The position numbers were made by a program, and so were the translations under genes. DNA of 7,218 nt from an uncultured Lachnospiraceae bacterium (GTDB taxonomy: Bacteria; Bacillota; Clostridia; Lachnospirales; Lachnospiraceae). Below, in pieces: positions 6,894-7,218 of this stretch. The DNA is taken from contig CADBTX010000232.1 in the NCBI GenBank assembly GCA_902797705.1, positions 1 through 7,218 of the forward strand, written 5' to 3'. The notes beneath the pieces are model-generated. The model ran no database searches, was not told the origin of the DNA, and was given only the letters and a program-made list of their open reading frames with translations. Within the stretch, counting starts at the first letter, position 1; each line of letters starts with the position of its first letter.

Positions 6894-6919
6894 ATATTTT
6901 GAATAATATGTGTTATGAT
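6891..6919 (+). promoter_or_regulatory. Extended -10 housekeeping-type promoter candidate
   Basis: TATGAT (6914-6919) matches the -10 consensus at five of six bases and is preceded by TG one base upstream (6911-6912), forming an extended -10. A TTAATA at 6891-6896, four of six matches to TTGACA, lies at the ideal 17-base spacing. Transcription would start near 6926, giving the secreted-protein gene a short 5' leader and its own transcription unit. This suggests the upstream cluster ends with the phosphatase gene. Confidence 0.5.
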
Positions 6920-6961
6920 TAAGGAGTCGGGAGTTTTGGACATACGGGGTTGACGGGAGTT

Positions 6962-7218
6962 ATGGAACATCCATCAAAAGAAAGAAAACTGCATCTGATC
7001 ATGCTGTTGGCTGTTTTCCTGTTTGCGGCCTTTTTCAGTGCGTCCGTGACCGGCCGGTGTTTTGCGGATCCGATCGCTTTCAGCACCGAACCCACAGCAA
7101 ACCCTCTATCCGTCAATGCCGTGGGCTGGACCAAGGACAGCACCTATTTCCTGACCCACGTGGGGCCCGGGAAAAATATCACTGCCAGGTATAATGGCCC
7201 TGAACTGCAGATGAACAG
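6962..7218 (+). CDS. Secreted protein of unknown function, N-terminal 85 residues (3' end outside window)
   Basis: The frame runs from the ATG at 6962 to the window end with no stop. The first 35 residues look like a type I signal peptide: a basic start (KERK at 6-9), a hydrophobic core (LIMLLAVFLFAAFF, 12-25) and a likely cut after Ala35 in GRCFA-DP. Cys33 is not in a lipobox because Arg precedes it, so a lipoprotein is unlikely. The mature part is polar, with NAVGWTKDSTYFL and HVGPGKNITARYNG, and could be a cell-surface or extracellular domain. I do not recognise it. The ribosome site is imperfect: GGGAG ends only 2 bases before the ATG. A TTG at 6950 in the same frame would add 4 residues. 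An in-frame TAA at 6920 limits any further extension. Confidence 0.7.
   Translation, partial: MEHPSKERKLHLIMLLAVFLFAAFFSASVTGRCFADPIAFSTEPTANPLSVNAVGWTKDSTYFLTHVGPGKNITARYNGPELQMN

Noticed and set aside
6919..7143. 74-residue open frame on the minus strand near the window end
   Set aside because: The plus strand here has a clear signal peptide, an upstream promoter candidate and an open frame to the window end, which explains the region better.

Overview
The window looks like a chromosomal segment of a Gram-positive, Clostridia-type bacterium, perhaps Lachnospiraceae. The grounds are strong purine-rich Shine-Dalgarno sites (a perfect AGGAGG before the STAS gene), frequent ATA, AGA and AGG codons, moderate G+C content, and a SpoIIE/STAS-type switch. 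The family assignment is inference. I see no rRNA, tRNA, CRISPR array, insertion sequence or phage gene.

Layout, all on the + strand: the 3' end of an unrecognised gene (1-384); an asparagine-synthetase-like ATP-dependent amide ligase without the glutaminase nucleophile (398-1936); a MATE-family exporter fused to a C-terminal GHKL/RsbW-like ATPase domain (1933-3708); a PIG-L/LmbE-type zinc deacetylase (3705-4331); a STAS anti-sigma-antagonist-like protein (4391-4693); a membrane sensor with Cache-like and HAMP regions and a PP2C/SpoIIE phosphatase domain (4690-6864); and, after a 97-base gap with a good extended -10 promoter candidate, the 5' end of a gene for a secreted protein (6962 to the window end).

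The first six genes are very tightly packed. Three junctions are 4-base overlaps made by a non-ATG start (GTGA once, TTGA twice), so they are probably one operon with translational coupling. The only larger internal gap is 59 bases.

The genes fall into two sets. The amide ligase and the deacetylase look like tailoring enzymes for a small molecule or sugar conjugate, and the MATE protein could export it. The STAS protein and SpoIIE-type phosphatase are two of the three parts of a partner-switching circuit. The third part, the RsbW-like domain, appears only as the cytoplasmic tail of the exporter, and no sigma factor is present. A plausible but untested reading is that the phosphatase senses an extracellular ligand and sets the phosphorylation state of the STAS protein, which then docks on the exporter tail and controls transport. 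The tail lacks the usual N-box asparagine and the glycine-rich lid, so it may be a binding domain and not a working kinase.
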